A stretch of 64,000 nucleotides of DNA from Dioscorea cayenensis subsp. rotundata (GCF_009730915.1 NC_052478.1:15731808-15795807); one strand, 5' to 3'. Counted from the stretch's first letter, positions 11,601-23,780 are shown. Program-made: numbers and translations. The notes: a model not told the origin generated them from the sequence alone.

Positions 11601-12050
11601 TTATTCGATACTTTTTTAATGATTTGATCTAAATAACCTATTTATATAACTTGCAGTTCTTGTGTTAGATTTGAAGAGAGAGAGAGAGATTAGGGGAACA
11701 AGTAGAAGCCAGAAGAAAAAGATTTGTTCCTAAAAGTTGAGGTAATTTTTTTTAAATTGTCCTACTTTGAATTTGATTTTCTTTCTATACCATTGACTAT
11801 GGTTGTTTAATTGTGATTTGGTTGTTCATTTTACTTGTATTGGGTGAATACTAATTAAAACTAGGTTTTCGGATTATATATTCTAGTAGTCAAATGCAGT
11901 GTATTTATGTTAAATGTTACATTCTTAATTGCTTTTATCAGTGTTTATGCCCTTGATTACTCGTGATGAATTTAGAAGTTTAATTTTTCTGTTAAATCTT
12001 GGCCATGATTATATTTCTTGTAATCTCTTGTTTGATTAAACAAGTAAAGA
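8677..12050. mobile_element. CACTA-type (EnSpm-like) element, left end only, with captured gene pieces
   Basis: The left boundary reads CACTACACCAAATTAGGC at 8677, the typical start of plant CACTA elements. The next 350 bp carry spaced subterminal motifs of the form 'ttagcggcatttttt', 'tgcggcg', 'aaatgccg', as in the transposase-binding regions of this superfamily. I did not find the matching right terminus or any transposase. The right limit is set where LTR C homology starts (about 12055) and is uncertain. The interior is AT-rich with spliced-gene texture: a pyrimidine-rich leader-like stretch at 9200-9360 and exon-like pieces at 9965-10140, 10606-10721 and 11167-11223. Non-autonomous, gene-capturing CACTA is the best reading. 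Confidence 0.6.
10606..11223 (+). pseudogene. Captured fragment resembling CER3/WAX2 (very-long-chain aldehyde-forming wax gene)
   Basis: Two exon-like pieces match the C-terminal region of plant CER1/CER3-type proteins, closest from memory to CER3/WAX2. Piece one (10606-10721) reads YFLPFAVNGI, then after a frameshift RINKQIEEAILRANEIGVKV and LNIAALNK. Piece two (11167-11223), directly after a TTTCTACAG acceptor, reads NESLNGGGTLFVNKYPDL and then a stop. The family runs ALNKNExLNGGGTLFV without a break, so a 445-bp intron appears to be kept between them. The expected GT donor after AACAAG is AT here. The rest of the gene is absent. It is a pseudogene fragment, probably picked up by the surrounding CACTA-type element. 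The host parental gene would act in cuticular alkane synthesis at the ER. Confidence 0.65.
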
Positions 12051-12054
12051 TTGA

Positions 12055-13276
12055 AGATTTTGCTAAGTGTTCAAGTTAAACACGGGCAAAGCATGGTCGT
12101 GCTCTATCCCTCTGATTATTTGAGCCTAGAGACAACCTAGTGATAATTCAAGTAGGGGAGTGCTTTCACGTCAAGCACCGTCTCAGAACGATTGTGCTTC
12201 TCCCATTTATTTTCCCAATCTGGAGAATGTTTCTGCCCAACAAGGGAAACACTCTCGGAATGCTCCTAGCATGGTCGTACACAAGCAAAGCATGAGCGGA
12301 GCACGATCGTGCTCCTCCCCTTGATTTTGTCAGGAAAACACTTAGCTGATTCACTCAAAAATTTGAACGAGAAGCATAGTCTAAGCACGACCGTGCTTAG
12401 ACTGTGTTGAGCCCGAAATCAGTCTTTTAACTCTAGCTTTCTAGGGTTTCAGCATCATCTTTGTTCTGGGATTTTCTTCTCCACCAGGAGGCCTTTGATG
12501 AGGGCGAAGATCAAGCTTCACCACACCGTCTAAGGGGATCAAGGATGAGTCAGAGACACAAGGGAAGTGGTCTTAGCATCAAGGAATCTCAACTAGGAAG
12601 AATATCTTGAGAAGGAGGGAGTCATGTCTTCTTTCCTTAGATCTTTATCTGTTTCTTCCATGTTATATCTATCCATGAGGGGCTAACCGTCCACGGTGCC
12701 CCAAGATGTTGAACTATGATGCTTTGTATGCTTTAAATACTTGCTTTTAATAGTCTACAGAGTTCTATTGGTTTCTTATGTTAAATCTTGTGTTGCATAA
12801 CTTGATGTGCTTGATTTGAACAGTTGCTTAGGTAAAACTTGGTGTGTGGATTGCCATAGTTGTAGTTGCCTTGTGTGATTGCAAAACTCAATATGTATGA
12901 AACCCACAGTTACCTTAGCAAAACTTGGTGTATTTAAGGACCAAAGATGTGACATTGCTTTGAGCACATACAAGAACCGTAGGATGTACCTAGTAGGCAT
13001 TAGAAATAAGTCAGCATACTATTGCTCAAAGGAATCATCACGGGGCATTGCTCTCTTATTGCTGAAACCTTGATCCTAATCTGCTTGATAATTCCATCTG
13101 TTCTTTTCTTTGCTTGTTTTATTTTTCTTCTTTAAACCAACCTAGTTCTTGCTTAATTAGAAACCAGAAGAAGAATTAGTATTTTAAGTCCAATTCTTGT
13201 GGTTCGACAGTCCTAATCCTTACGGGGTACCAATGTCTTACTTGCATAGGACCGTACACTTGCGGAGAGTGCATCA
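12055..13276 (+). repeat. LTR of family C (copy C1), 5' end missing
   Basis: Homology to C2 starts near 'tgctaagtgttc' (compare 36328) and the LTR ends GTGCATCA at 13276, followed by a primer site. Repeated imperfect palindromes around 'cacgatcgtgct', 'catggtcgtgc' and 'cacgaccgtgctt' occupy about 12090-12410, upstream of a 'cttttaactc' / 'tagggttt' presumed transcription start region (about 12425-12450). The first 100-200 bp of the LTR are replaced by the CACTA-containing sequence. Confidence 0.7.
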
Positions 13277-13282
13277 AGTATT

Positions 13283-13300
13283 TTGCACCGTTACCGGGGA
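13283..13300 (+). promoter_or_regulatory. Primer binding site, tRNA-Asp type, degenerate
   Basis: TTGCACCGTTACCGGGGA lies six bases after the LTR end and differs by three bases from the Athila consensus TGGCGCCGTTGCCGGGGA. It shows that this element is plus-oriented and that C1 is its 5' LTR. Confidence 0.7.
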
Positions 13301-13481
13301 CTACAAACTTTTAGAAAAATTTGGATTCTAGTGATCTAGTTTGTAATTTTCATTATTTTCTTTGTGAATATTTTTTTGCTTCTCATTTTAATCATTCTTT
13401 TTAGTTGTATTAGCATTTTTATCCCTTCTATTCTTTCTTGAGCTTGTAGTGATCTATTCTGTCGCACGTAGGCATAATTGT

Positions 13482-14367
13482 ATGACCCGTGGAAGCACGT
13501 CTTCTCCATTGGTGAACCATGATCCAGAAGTTTCGAGAAACTTCCTAAGAAGAATCAGACAGATCAATTTGAGTAAGACAAGGTCAGTGAAAATTAGTGT
13601 GCCAGTAGGTTAAGAAAAGGAGATGGCCAAAAATCAACAACAAAGTATTTTTGATTTTGCCCGGCCAAATCTAGAAGGAGTAGGGTCAAGCATCGTTCGA
13701 CCTCCTATTACGGTGAACAACTTTGAATTGAAGCCCAATTTCATTCAAATGGTGCTACAGATTTGCCAATTTGACGGGTTTCAGGATGAAGACCCATATA
13801 AGCATCTTAGGAGTTTCTTGGAAATCTGGGATACCTTTAAGGCGAGCAATGTGTCTGAGGATGTTGTTCACCTGAGACTCTTTCAATTCTCGTTGTGAGG
13901 AAAGGCCAAACAGTGGCTAGGTTCCTTGCCTCAAGGGTCTCTTACAACATGGAAGTAGGTGTCATAAACTTTTCTCACACGATACTTTCCTCCAGCAAAA
14001 ATCACTAAGTTGAGGAGTGATATCTCCTCCTTTTTGCAATTGGAATCAGAATCCTTGTATGACACTTAGGAGAGATACAAGGAGATGTTGAGAAAATGTC
14101 TACAACATATAATTGTGGAATGGATGCAAATCTAAATCTTTTACAATGAACTAAACAACGCTACCAAGCAGATGCTTGATGCAGCATCTGGAGGTTCTCT
14201 ATGTAACAAGAAACCAAGTGAGGCATACAATTTGATTGAGAAAATAGTAAACAACGATTACCAATGGAGTTCTGAGAGGAACAAACTAGTAAAAGCAATC
14301 AGTATTTATCAAGTGGGTGCCATTACTACCCTTGCAGCATAGGTTGAAGCAATTACTAAGAGGCTGG
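13482..14367 (+). pseudogene. Athila-like gag remnant, plus strand
   Basis: Starting at an ATG at 13482 the frames give ISDFARPNLEG-like text (IFDFARPNLEGVGSSIVRPP), FIQMVLQICQFDGFQDEDPY, KHLRSFLEIWDTFKASNVSE, then after stops the 'KPSEAYNLIEKI...YQWSSERNKL' block near 14210-14290. This is the same gag family as 1600-2590 and 40810-41822. Stops at 13611, 13898 and others, plus a lost start context, rule out function. The reading is cut at 14368 by an LTR of family B; protease and pol are not found downstream. Confidence 0.75.
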
Positions 14368-14994
14368 TGACAATACCCTTTGCGTGTGTACCACAAGTGC
14401 ACAAGTTTGTCGAAGTAATAATACCATGGTGAGTGGGTAGTCGTATCCACAAGGAATAGTGATCAAAAACACAAGGATTGCTATTTAACTAAAGTGAAGA
14501 TGGATCGATAGTGGTTTGAACAATATCAATATGAAAAGAAATAAAAAGAACAGGGAAGAGAGACGCTATAAAAAAATGAGAGGAAAGACAATCGATAGAA
14601 AGTGGGGCATCTAGACATTGCTCCCCTAGGACTATTGCTTCAAGTGCAAAACCAACTATTATGTCTCCTAACTGATGGTTAATGAGTCATGAAAATCCTA
14701 AAATACACAGTCACAAACCTAAGGTCAACCGTGACTAGCAATACACTATGCCCCGGTGAAGAAATCACTCAGTCTCAACACCTCACACTGTGCAAAGTTG
14801 CTTAAAGCTCTAGGGACTCCAGCTGACAAAACCTATTCCCTAACATAGATCTAACCCTTTGGTCCAGGTGAAAGACCTCTAGTCACAATTAAGCCCCAGC
14901 ACTAAGGATTACTTCAACACTTCATTCTGTTGCTTGCGCAACTAAGCCCCAGTGGAGTACCTCTCTTAACACTTCACTCTATTGTGACCGCAAA
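14368..14994 (-). repeat. Truncated LTR of family B (copy B4)
   Basis: It begins TGACAATACCCTTTGCGTG at 14368, the reverse complement of the 3' end of family B, and keeps 'gtcgtatccacaaggaatag' and the later 'ctttggtccagg' and 'cacttcactctattgtgacc' blocks. Homology stops at about 14994, so only the 3' third of the LTR is present. The rest was removed or replaced at the junction with the small transposon fragment that follows. Confidence 0.7.
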
Positions 14995-15128
14995 ATTGGT
15001 GACTTAATTAGCGACTTTATTAGTAACTAGTTAGTTGGTATCTAAATTCCTGTTATATTAGCGACTTAATTAGTGGTCAAGGGATTGTTCTCTAAACAGT
15101 GCATAATCTCAAAATTGGTCACTATTAG
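14995..15128. repeat. Left half of a small transposon split by element D
   Basis: The sequence is rich in 'ttaattagcgac' and 'ttagtaacta' motifs, as in non-autonomous DNA transposon termini. The same motif style ('attagcgac', 'agtgactaatttagaggc') resumes at 29559 right after element D. With the ATTAG duplication at each side, the two halves can be joined into one older element. I could not define its terminal repeats. Confidence 0.5.
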
Positions 15129-17270
15129 TGTTACACCCTGACCCTAGCCGGGCATATAGCAACCGCCATGAAAACAAGGAGTGGACCCTACAACATCCTA
15201 CCTCCTAGTCATCGTAAGGCTCAAAACAAACCCGCTACCACAATAAACTAAAGAGGGAGACAACCTCCACTTCAGAATGAACCAGGGTTCCAAATACAAC
15301 CAGAAAATACAAATACAAGAACAATACACAAGAGTCAAGTCTAGTGGATCCATAAAATTTACATGCACACTTCACTAACCTAAACAAGGAGAAAAAGAGT
15401 AGGTCACCCTACTGCCTGCCCAGCACAACCCAGTCCAATGTCGCAACCTGAGAAAGAAGAACGGAGAGTACTGAGTAACAGATGCTACCCAGTGAGTGGT
15501 GACAGCATAGAAATAACTGAGTAGTAAAGCATTCCAAATAATAATTACCACAATAATAATAACATATAAGAGTAGATCCAGTATTCAACAGATTAACAGT
15601 TAACACAATAATTCAAAAAAATAGTACAGGTAAATAACATTTTCTAACACATTGAGCACCGCTCAAAATACTAGCTGGCCTCAAACAATTCCCAAGCTAA
15701 TCGTGGCCACGACTAGCTACAGGATCACCAAGGTGTTGTAAATCTTTCAAAATTCATAATACTGCTTTCCTTGGTGTTGGCCACTGAGATTCCCGTGCTG
15801 TGATCCCGGGTTTCTCACATATAAGAGCTCCTGTCAATGACTCCACGCAACTCTTGACCAGGGTAAACTCAGGGTTGACCACGCTGCATCCAATTAAGCC
15901 GGACCGTGGAACCCCACACTACAGTGTTGGACTAAAGTCCACTGTCACCATCAAAATCCGAATGCCACAGTGCAATTCATTTCCGATTCCAACTCGAGGA
16001 ATGAAGCATACAATGCTTAAATACGGAAATATACATCAATCCATATTGCCTTTGCATATAAAATACGTATACATATATATGTCAACATGCATCTTTCAAA
16101 ATACATATGTATAAGCATACTAGAATCATCTTTTCCAAAATAACTCCATACTCAAAATATCCATATATATATATATAGCAAATGAAATCTGGTTTAGCAT
16201 CAAATTCATGATATAACACAAATAAAGAAATGCTATCATACTCTTATTAAATCTATCCAATTAACAATTAAACCACTCACAGAACCCGTCGTCTCGCTTT
16301 GAGACATGCTTACAGGTCAACAATTTCCCTCCCTTGGGAGGAAACTTCGCCACCAAGAGTCAAACAAAGAATCCAAGAACTAATGAACACCAGAACGGAA
16401 ACTAAAATGCATGCGAATGCAAGGTTACATGTCGAACATGTAACTCTAAGTGTTAGGGGATAACGACATCATTTTGGACCCCAAATGACCACAGATCAAA
16501 GTAAAACAAGTTCCAATGAGTTCCAAGGAAGAAGGGCTTCGATTTGGACCAAAAAAATACAAGAAAAGGCCAAGGTTTCCCGGTGCTACAGTGTTTCCAG
16601 AAATGCTATAGTAACCCGCGAATTTGCTGCAGTAAAACCGGGCCTTAATCGATGGTTTATCGACGATTTACAACTCCAAATCACGAAATTTCTTGACAAA
16701 CATACACACAAATGAATCACAAGATAGAGGGCTTCGATTTGAGCCCAAAAACAACTCAAACCAAGGTTGATTTCTAGGGTTTCAAGGATTTTCGAAAATA
16801 ATTAAATTCGAAGAAAATACAAGGAGAAAACCTTGAATCAAAGCCTTACCAAGCTCAAGAGAATGAGAGGAAGATAATAGGAGTATTGGTTCGCCGAAAT
16901 AGCTCGCCGACGAATTTTTTTTTTTTTTTTTGAAAATCAAAGGTTCGGCCGAAATGAAGGAAAAGAAAAAAAATGGGAAACAAAGAGATAAGAAGTGAAT
17001 GAGAACCAGAGAGCCACGTTGCTTCTTTATCCATTCAATTTCAGATTTTTTTTTAAAAAAACTGAAATTACCAAAATGCCCCTCTAATAGAAAATAAAGA
17101 GGAATGAGTCCAAAAGACCGTTTAAATCTTGGTTTTCGGCTGGTTTTCACACAATCTAATGTGCAATCATGCAAAGATGCCACTAGTGGAAAATGACCAT
17201 TTTGCCCCTAATGCATGCACAAAAAACAAAAAAGAGGCAAAAGGTCCAAAAATTGGGACAGAGTACCACA
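15129..17270 (-). repeat. 3' LTR of element D
   Basis: 2142 bp; in minus orientation it runs TGTGGTACTC...GGTGTAACA. It aligns along its whole length with the right LTR, including 'ctgcctgcccagcacaaccc', a 'ccaaggtgtt' block and a poly-T/poly-A rich region near 16915-17060. GCTACAGT-like motifs (about 16590-16635) and a 'cgatggtttatcgacg' palindrome lie in the presumed promoter region. Confidence 0.9.
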
Positions 17271-17285
17271 CTCTACCCTCCTTAC
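17271..17285 (-). promoter_or_regulatory. Polypurine tract of element D
   Basis: On the minus strand the bases next to the 3' LTR read GTAAGGAGGGTAGAG, a purine-rich run in the position used to prime plus-strand DNA synthesis. Confidence 0.7.
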
Positions 17286-17289
17286 AGAA

Positions 17290-17440
17290 ATTTTATCCTC
17301 ATAATTTCTGCTCACCAGACTCACTGAAAAAATCAGGATATTTCTCTTTCATGAACCCTTCAGGGTCCCAGGTCAATTCCTCAATCCAATCACTTTTCCA
17401 AAGAACTTTTACTACTGGCACCACCTTCCCTTAAAGCACT
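17290..17440 (-). pseudogene. Chromodomain-like C-terminus of element D pol
   Basis: Minus-strand translation of this stretch includes VVPVVKVLWKSDWIEELTWD followed by PEGFMKERYPDFF, matching the end of chromovirus polyproteins ('VKVLWxxxxxEEATWExExxMxxxYPxLF'). In the family this domain guides insertion into certain chromatin. A stop and frame change separate it from the integrase. Confidence 0.7.
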
Positions 17441-17604
17441 TTTTTCTATCCGCTTAAGGATACGAACAGATCTCACTTCAAATGTCAAATCTTCTCAAAG
17501 GTCTACTAAGGTTGTTTCAAGTGTATGCGACTGATCTGGTACATACTTCTTCAAGAATGAGACATAGAAAACATTATAGATCTTTTCTAACTCTGACGGC
17601 AGCT

Positions 17605-18580
17605 CTAGTCTGTATAAGCCACTGGCCCAATTCTTTCAAGTATCAAGAAGGACCCAATATAGCGAGGATTTAGCTTTCTCTTACTATGAAACTGTATTAC
17701 TCCTTTCCAAGGTGATATCTTTAGGAAAACCCTATCACCCACTTGAAACTCTAAATCTCTTCTCCTATTATCAGCATAGCTCATTTGTCGATCCTGGGCC
17801 ACTTTTAACCTATCTTGAATTACCTTCACTTTTCTGTAGTTTCTTCAATCAATTCCACACTTTGTAACTTTCTTTTACCAACTTCACTCCAACAAAGAGG
17901 TGTTTGGTATTTACGTCCATACAAAGGTTCGTAAGGAGCCATACCAATACAAATTATGGTTGTAAGCAAATTCCACAAGAGGTTAATGCTTGTCCCAACA
18001 TCCTTGGAAATTGAGAAAACAAGCCCTCAACATCTCCTCAAGTGTCTGAATTGTATGCTCTGATTGGCCATCTGTCTGAGAATGGTACACAACACTAAGT
18101 CTCACAGTGGTCCCCAATGCCTGATGAAACTTCGCCTAAAACTGAGATGTTAACCTCTGGTCAAGATCTGGCACAATTGAAACAGGTACTCTGTGGAGAT
18201 TAACCACTTCACTTATAAATAGCCTCGCTAATCTTTCCAAGGAATACTTGGTATGAATGGCCAGAAAATGTTCTGATTTCATCAAACGGTCCATAATAAC
18301 CCATACAGCGCCATGCCTCTAAAGAGTACGCTGTAATCCAACCATGAAATCCATAGTAATATGCTCCCTTTTCCACTTTGGGATAGGCAGAGGTTGTAAT
18401 AATCCTGTTAGTTGTTGATGCTCCGCTTTTACTTACTAACACACTAAGCATCGTGTTACAAATTCTACAATCTCGTAATTCATTCTAGATCACAATGAAT
18501 TCTCTTTGATCATATGATGCATCTGAGTACTGCTTGGATGTACTGCGCAGGCTGAGGAATGAGCTTCCTCTATAATAGCA
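17605..18580 (-). pseudogene. Integrase remnant of element D
   Basis: Minus-strand frames give the zinc-finger end (YEIVEFVTRCLVC), HITMDF with the first catalytic Asp, AVWVIMDRLMKSEHFLAIHT, FISEVVNLHRVPVSIVPDLD, then YHSQTDGQSEHTIQTLEEML and the C-terminal block DNRRRDLEFQVGDRVFLKIS to RIGPVAY. The D-D-E style core is recognisable. Internal stops (for example after LVC, in QRTL* and after the core) and frame breaks show decay. Confidence 0.75.
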
Positions 18581-18923
18581 CTTCTAAGTCCTGTATTCTC
18601 TGGAATACAAACCCTTCCTCGAAAATAATGATACCATTACTGCGAAGCCTAAATTCACTAGTTTCACCCTTTTTCCAACCTCTGTATTTCTTTCATTAAC
18701 TCTTCATCTACTCTCTAAGATTCTTGAATCTGCTCAAGTGACAACGGTCTTACCACAAAAGTTACCAACAGAACCGTTTTTGGCTCAATCTTAATTCTGA
18801 TATCCATGTCTTGAAGAACTGGAGGGTAGCCAATCACCAAATCATAATCCTTGATCAACTCCAGCCATCTACGTTGCCTCAAGTTTAACTTTCTGAGTGA
18901 CCAAATACTTAAAACTCGTACGA

Positions 18924-19825
18924 TTAGTTTAAATCAAGTATCTCTCTCCATAGAGATAATGTCACCAAATCTTTAGAACCAAAATCCACTACCGCTAACT
19001 TCAAATCATGGGTAGGATAATTCAACTTATACTTCTTCAACTGTCTAGAAGCATAAGCTATCACACTCCCATCTTGCATCAATAGACAGCCGAGATTCTG
19101 TCGTGAAACATCACTGAACACTACAAACTTTTTACCACTGGTAGGCAGAATAAGCACTGGCACTGAAGTTTGGCAGCTTTTCCACTCTTTAGAACTCTTC
19201 TCACATTTCTCACCCCAACTAATGATTGCTTCAATCTTCTTCCAGTCCACACAAATTCCTTTTTTTCCAGGGGGCACTTGTCCAAGAAGGACCATTTCCT
19301 GTGACCAAAACTCGCACTTCAAGAAGTTAGCATACACGTTTTCTTCTCGGAGGATTTGCAATACTGTATACAAATGCTTCACAAGCTCTTCTTTAATTGC
19401 TGAGTAGATCAAAATATCGTTGATGACGACGATCACAAACTTGTCAAGATATGGTCTAAAGACTCTGCACATCAAGTCCATGAAAGCGGCTGGGAGATTA
19501 GTCAACCCGAATGGCATGACCAGAAATTCATAATGCCTGCATCGCATACAGAACACTGCCTTCGGCACATCACTCTTCTTAATCTTCAACTGATAGTAAC
19601 CCGACCGAAGGTCAATCTTCGAAAACACTCTTGCCCCACACAACTAGTGAAATAAATCATTTGGGGTAAAGGATACTTGTTTTTTGATGGTCCCCTTGTT
19701 TAACTGCCGATAATCTATACATAATCTGAGAGAACAATTTGAAAGAACCATTTTTCTTCTTCACAAAGAGAACTGGTGCAACCCAAGATGATACACTTGG
19801 GCGTACAAACCCTTTATCTACCAAA
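18924..19825 (-). pseudogene. Reverse transcriptase and RNase H of element D
   Basis: The first block (19825-19657) reads [20 protein letters not shown] then KKKNGSF, the fingers region. After a frame break, 19643-18924 reads [40 protein letters not shown], then [15 protein letters not shown], where the normal FIDDIL active-site pair is altered to IND. RNase H follows: [20 protein letters not shown] and [11 protein letters not shown]. The N-terminal lead-in (23927-23796) is separated by the hAT insertion. The Asp-to-Asn change alone would disable polymerisation. Confidence 0.8.
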
Positions 19826-20303
19826 CAGTGTTCAAAAAAATGATAGGCGCTAGTCAAGCGGTCAGTCACCTTCTAGCGCCAAGAGAGCCTAAGCGGGGCC
19901 TAGGCGGTTTTACCTTTTTAGAAAATATATATATTTATAATATTATTTTAATTTTATATAATATCCGAATAGACATTTACCAACAAGGCAACAACCAAAT
20001 TAATGCATAACAATCAAATAATAATACAGAGCTTCCAGAATCCAAACTACTCTAAAACAAAAACTTATAATAAAAACATACATATAAAACTTAGGCATAT
20101 ATCTCTTCTTGAAAGCCCTCCAAGACTCCTTCCGTGTCCGGCTCAAACTCAACCTCTTCTTCATCTTCTTCCTCATCCGAAACAAAATCTTCTTCATGAA
20201 GTTCTCTTACTTGAAAATTCATATTACTTCCTCTACCGCTATCCATTTCTCCAACCATTCCCTCTTCCTCAACATCTTCATCACCACCCTCTACAATCCA
20301 TCC

Positions 20304-22427
20304 TTAAGCCTTACTAGCATCATTAGCAAGAAGTAAATCTCTTCCCATCTTCATTACCTTTTCCCTCTTCTCCTTCATCTTGGAATTGAATTGGGCATAG
20401 ACTAGATTATTTAACCTTCTTGTATCTAGTCTATTCCTTTTCTTTGTTAATATCCCCTCAAATGTGCTCCAATTTCTCTCACACCCAGATGAACTTGATG
20501 TTAATGAGAGGATCCTTCTTGCCATTCTTTGGAAATTTGGTACACCATTTCCATAAGTGCCCCACCAACCAACTAAGAAAGCACAAATTGAACAATATTA
20601 GAAAAAAATATATCAAAAGTGTAAAGAATTGTAAATATGCATACCCGGATCAAAAGTGTCAATGGTTTTAGTGCATCCCATCTTGGCCGCCGATCTCCCA
20701 AAGCTACCTTCTTTATTCTTATACTTCAACAATTCATCATTCAACACCATATTTTGAGCATCAAAATCGGGGAAAATTTTCTCAACACATTCGAGTAGCC
20801 CATCCATGACAAGCGAATTGCTTTGTATCATTTCCTCTTTATAGGAGTAATAAGGATTCAAGCTGTATGCTGTCAAATGTAATGGACGATCAAGTCTATC
20901 ACGAGCTTTAGTTTCAGTAATTTCTAGGACTTCTCGATAGAAGGTCTCTTGATTCTTCAATGCTCCTTTAATCTCTTCCTTAGCATGAAGAAGCTCTCCA
21001 TACAAAAATCCCATTGATGATTTTTTATCCCCATCAACAAGGTGAAGCACCCTAACTAAAGGAGCAAATACCATTAAGCACAATCCTACTCCATTCCAAA
21101 AACCCACATTCATAATGGTTGAATAAGTTGCTCTCCCTTTTGTTGATTGGGAATGCTTGCACTTATCCCAATCACTACTAGCAAACATAGTCCTCAACTC
21201 GCTTTTCTTCTCCATTAAACTTTGCAACGATAGAAAAGAAGTTGCAAATCTTGTGACTCCCGGCCTTATTATGTCTCTTTTCTTTGTATACTTTCTCATC
21301 CATGCTAATGTTTTATGATGTGTGTAGATGAAGATAGTATATGCCTTTGCCTTGTCAATCACTCCTTTAAACTTAGGTAGGTTCCCAATTCCTTGAAGCA
21401 TGAGGTTTAATGTGTGTGTGGCACAAGAAGTCCAAAATATAGATGGCCTTTTCTTCTCTTCCAATATTGTTGCCGCCGCCATATTGTTAGATGCATTGTC
21501 CGTGGCCACTTGAACTTCTCTATGTGCTCCAACTTCTTCAATGCACTTGTCGACATAGTGATAGATATATGGCCCGGTGTGTACTTCTTCGGAATCTTCC
21601 TTGGAAGAAATGAAAATTGTGCCTTTGCTAGGATTAACACATAGATTCATAATACTTCTCCTTTTTTAATCTGACCAAGCATCGGTCATGATTGAGCAAC
21701 CATTGTTTTTCCACTCTTTTTCATGGTCCCTAATAATACCTTTAGTTCTCTCGACTTCTTCCTTCAATAGTGGCTCCTTTAATTCATATTGGCTTGGACG
21801 TTGATAACCCTTGCCATAAATTCCAACCGCCTCCACAAATTGTATAAAACTATCCTTATCAATAGCATTGAAAGGAATACCCGCCTCATAGATCCATCTT
21901 GCCAAAAATCGATGCACATCATGTCTTCTATTCTTATCAACGGCATCTTGAATATTTTGTTGCCTCATAGACACACCCAATGAAGCTTGGTGATTAATAG
22001 ACGATGTAAATCTATCCATCGGCCCACGAATGCGTGGCCTTTTCATTGACCCTCCAACTTCAACATCTTCATAGTCTTCTTCATCAATCGGAGTAATGTA
22101 AACTTCTTCTCTTTTCTCCAACTCATGTCTAGTTTTATTTTGTTTCTTGTTTTTAGCTTCTTCTATTGCCACTTTGCATTTGGCTTTAGTCTCCTCCGTA
22201 CACATTGAACATGAGGATACATTTCCCTTGATATTAGCTATGTGTTGCTTCATTCTATATATTCCACCACTAACCACTTTCATGCAAAACTTACACTTTA
22301 ACTTATCTGGATTAGTAGGATCCGCCAATACCGCAAACTCTTACCCCACATCACTTGAATTACGTTTCAATGAATTATCTGAAGATGCCATTGAATTAGA
22401 TGCTCCAGAAGATTCATTCTCAGCCAT
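20304..22427 (-). pseudogene. hAT transposase, one intron, two premature stops
   Basis: The start is an ATG at 22427 (MAENESSGAS). A BED-type zinc finger follows, with CKFCMKVVSGGIYRMKQHI. Next come the DUF659-like part (WKNNGCSIMTDAWSD, ATDNASNNMAAATI, FWTSCATHTLNLML) and the C-terminal dimerisation domain (SSSGCERNWSTFEGILTKKR). An intron at 20573-20644 (GTATGC...TTCTTAG) joins TIDTFDP to WWGTYGNG. Two in-frame stops break the frame: a TAA near 22340 (just before EFAVLADPT) and a TAA at 21666 where the family usually has a charged or polar residue before KRRSIMN. Otherwise the frame is open, so it died recently. The family cuts and pastes DNA in the nucleus. Confidence 0.88.
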
Positions 22428-22429
22428 TA

Positions 22430-23780
22430 GACACATGAAAATAACCAAGCTAACAAACTATTAAACTAACAACCAAACTCCAATACCAAATCAACAAACA
22501 TAATCTTAGTTCACAATACAATATTCTTACTCCTACTAATCATCTCCAACTAATTAGAGGTTCATCAATTCACTCATAACATGATCTTAGTTCACAATAC
22601 AATGATACATGAAATCAGCTTTGTAGATTCTAAGTGACATTTCACCAAACATCACAAGCGCAGGCATGCTCCCTTCTAACTCCATAACATAGAAACCATA
22701 CTCTTGAGCAATTAGTTATACAAGCATGAACATCATCATAGAACTAGGATTAAAATCTCCATTTATCTCAGCGAACAAGCCAAACTAACATAGCAAATCA
22801 CTTGGGCAATTCATCGAACACATGGTGAGCGCTTTAATATTATTTCTTTTCTCTACAACAGAACATCAAAGAAAACCTCCAATTTTACATCTCATTCATT
22901 GATTACTACATCATACATTCATATTGTCAATCATCATACAATCCACTGATCCCTTAACATGAATCGCAACTATTTATCCTCATCGTACAAACCTCTAACC
23001 GTGGAGAAGAAGCTGTTCAACGGCGTCAAGGCTTCTCTCTAAACCAGGGGTACACAGCCACCAAGCTCCTCCAAGTATTGCTCGATGATCTTCTTCCAAG
23101 GCGCAAGAATCAGAGGATTGAAGGGATGCTCGTTCGGGTCTTGTGAGGTAACGTAAAAAGATAGAGAAATTTTTATCCAAAAAACAAACCGAAAGGGATA
23201 GAGGAATTAGCAGGGCCCATGATTTGGAGATAGAATGAGTTAAAAGCACTATATTAGATTGTGAAATTTGCATATTTAACCCTATAAAGCGCACAATTAT
23301 ATATATATATATATATTATAGTTTAACAAAATAATATAATTTTTTTATTTCTAAAAATCCAATTAATTAAGTGTACATACAAAATAAAATTAATACCTCT
23401 CTGTTCCGCATACACTATTAAAAATTTAAAATATATTAAATAACTAAAAAAAATTTAATGGTTACTAAAGTAATATTTATATATATAATTATATATGTAT
23501 ATATATCAAAAAAATTAAACCGTAACGTAACGACTTAGCCGCCTAAGAAAGGTAATGATTTTAAAGTTTAAACCTAAGAAAGTTAAACTTTAAAACATAT
23601 AATTTTAATTTTTTTATTAAGCCGCCCAACCCGACTTAGCCCACCCAGTCCGCCGCCCAGCCCACCTAGGCAGTGCCTGGGTGTCCGTTTTTTAGATGGA
23701 AAGCCAACGCTGATTTTTCACCATTTTTTTCGCAAAAATGGGTCGGCCTGCCACCTTCCAACGCCTAGGCCGATTTTTTG
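22430..23780. other. Non-coding 5' part of the hAT element
   Basis: No coding sequence is seen. The region upstream of the transposase start (on the minus strand) is AT-rich with an AT dinucleotide run at 23297-23320. It would contain the transposase promoter. The last 150 bp carry GC-rich 'cgcccagcccacctagg' subterminal motifs. Confidence 0.5.

Noticed and set aside
20003..20336. Plus-strand frames opposite the hAT transposase end
   Set aside because: Antisense shadows of the acidic C-terminal tail region of the element; no motif.
23295..23325. (AT)n run as a functional site
   Set aside because: Simple AT microsatellite in an AT-rich transposon region; similar short runs occur at 16160 and 8485.
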